From Macrococcoides epidermidis (lineage in GTDB: Bacteria > Bacillota > Bacilli > Staphylococcales > Staphylococcaceae): a stretch of DNA of 64,000 nucleotides. The stretch is taken from the NCBI RefSeq assembly GCF_042659445.1, contig NZ_JBHSSR010000009.1; one strand, given 5' to 3'. Of this stretch, positions 63,346 through 64,000 are shown piece after piece (the first letter of the stretch is position 1; every line of letters starts with the position of its first letter). The position numbers and the translations under genes are program-made. The notes under the pieces were generated by a model. It worked only from the letters and a program-made list of their open reading frames with translations. It had not been told where the DNA came from and searched no databases.

Positions 63346-63526
63346 TTATGAATTAAATACAATTGTTGAAATGAAGAAACCACATGCATGTGGAGAGAAA
63401 CTGTTTAAAGTAATTCGTTTAGGTGCGGATATCCGTATTAAATGTGAAGGTTGCGGTCGTAGTATTATGTTGCCAAGACAAGAATTCAATAAAAAAATTA
63501 AAAAGATAACGGCACAGGCCGAATAA
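63335..63526 (+). CDS. DUF951 zinc-ribbon-like protein
   Basis: A 63-residue protein starting MQNDYELNTIVEMKKPHACG. It has four cysteine-type ligands (HACGEKLFKV and IKCEGCGRSIMLPRQEF) and looks like a small zinc ribbon. The ATG at 63,335 lies 11 bases inside the end of the channel gene and follows AAGGATGATCACA. The gene sits between mscS and ychF throughout Staphylococcaceae. The function is unknown, perhaps nucleic-acid binding. Confidence 0.9.
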   Translation: MQNDYELNTIVEMKKPHACGEKLFKVIRLGADIRIKCEGCGRSIMLPRQEFNKKIKKITAQAE

Positions 63527-63538
63527 GGAGAAGAAATT

Positions 63539-64000
63539 ATGGCTTTAACAGCAGGAATTGTAGGATTACCAAACGTAGGAAAATCAACATTATTTAATGC
63601 AATTACAAAGGCAGGAGCACTTGCAGCGAACTATCCGTTTGCTACGATTGATCCTAACGTTGGTATCGTTGAAGTACCAGACGTACGTTTAGATAAATTA
63701 ACTGAATTAGTAACACCTAAAAAGACAGTACCAACAGCATTTGAATTTACTGATATCGCTGGTATCGTTAAAGGTGCTTCTAAAGGTGAAGGGTTAGGAA
63801 ATAAATTCTTATCTCATATCCGTGATGTTGACGCAATTTGTCAAGTTGTTCGTGCATTTGAAGATGAGAATATCACGCATGTATCAGGAACAGTAAATCC
63901 TGTTGATGATATCGAAGTTATCAATATGGAGTTAATCTTAGCGGATTTAGAATCTGTTGAGAAACGTTACGCACGTGTTCAGAAGATGGCAAAACAAAAA
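63539..64000 (+). CDS. ychF: Redox-regulated ATPase YchF (partial)
   Basis: Obg-family ATPase that binds ribosomes; only the first 154 codons are in the window. Start MALTAGIVGLPNVGKSTLFN (P-loop GLPNVGKS), then NYPFATIDPNVGIVEVPDVR, FTDIAGIVKGASKGEGLGNK and DVDAICQVVRAFEDENITHV. The Leu at the usual base-specificity position of the P-loop (GLPNVGKS) and the overall match are typical of YchF. ATG behind AAGGAG, 12 bases after the DUF951 gene. The C-terminus lies beyond 64,000. Confidence 0.96.
   Translation, partial: MALTAGIVGLPNVGKSTLFNAITKAGALAANYPFATIDPNVGIVEVPDVRLDKLTELVTPKKTVPTAFEFTDIAGIVKGASKGEGLGNKFLSHIRDVDAICQVVRAFEDENITHVSGTVNPVDDIEVINMELILADLESVEKRYARVQKMAKQK

Noticed and set aside
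1..64000. CRISPR array or cas genes
   Set aside because: I saw no regularly spaced direct repeats and no Cas-like reading frame.

Overview
The window is a low-G+C Firmicutes chromosome segment covering the replication origin and one flank of it. Gene order on both sides of oriC (rpmH-rnpA-jag-mnmE-mnmG-rsmG-noc to the right; dnaA, dnaN, yaaA-recF-gyrB-gyrA, serS, gdpP-rplI-dnaB-purA, tRNA-Glu/Asp, walRKHIJ, rlmH to the left) is that of the Staphylococcaceae. An intact parA next to parB argues against Staphylococcus itself as far as I know, since S. aureus lacks ParA. Macrococcus (Macrococcoides) or a near relative is my best guess. This is an inference from gene order and protein sequence, not a database result.

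Region 1 (1-15,990) is accessory. It holds a fragment of an unknown gene, a decayed LPXTG surface protein, and a complete sortase-assembled pilus locus (VWA/CnaB tip protein, major pilin, two class C sortases). After these come an NTF2-like protein, an Lrp/AsnC regulator beside a broken isochorismatase gene, an IS30-type transposase remnant, a RocB-like M20 hydrolase, an IstB remnant, a small-ORF cluster, a self-contained XRE-regulator/membrane-protein pair behind a long perfect inverted repeat, a VOC protein and a membrane-bound XRE regulator.

Region 2 (15,990-21,500) abuts the 3' end of rlmH, the site used by staphylococcal cassette chromosome (SCC) elements. Four att-like cores lie at 15,989, 19,770, 21,418 and 21,478. 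They divide the region into ccr-less modules carrying small cargo genes: two GNAT acetyltransferases (one with an unfamiliar N-terminal domain), a VOC protein, a cytidine/blasticidin-type deaminase, an isochorismatase, a CxxC carboxymuconolactone-decarboxylase-like protein, an Lrp regulator and an unknown protein.

Region 3 (21,485-53,826) is core genome, transcribed away from oriC on the minus strand: rlmH, the WalRK operon, two tRNAs, purA, dnaB, rplI, gdpP, serS with a T-box leader, the acetoin genes budB-budA, gyrA, gyrB, recF and yaaA. The usual dnaN-yaaA junction is interrupted by bdbDC (thiol oxidation) and a NatAB-like ABC exporter. A second cluster of DnaA-box-like sequences lies between walJ and rlmH.

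Region 4 (53,827-64,000) is oriC with many DnaA boxes, followed by plus-strand core genes: rpmH, rnpA (with an apparent one-base deletion in an A-run near its start), jag, mnmE, mnmG, rsmG, noc, parA, parB, an MscS channel, a DUF951 protein and the start of ychF, which runs off the window. Initiation (dnaA, dnaN, dnaB), origin segregation (parA/parB/noc), topology (gyrA/gyrB) and wall homeostasis (walRK) are therefore grouped around the origin.
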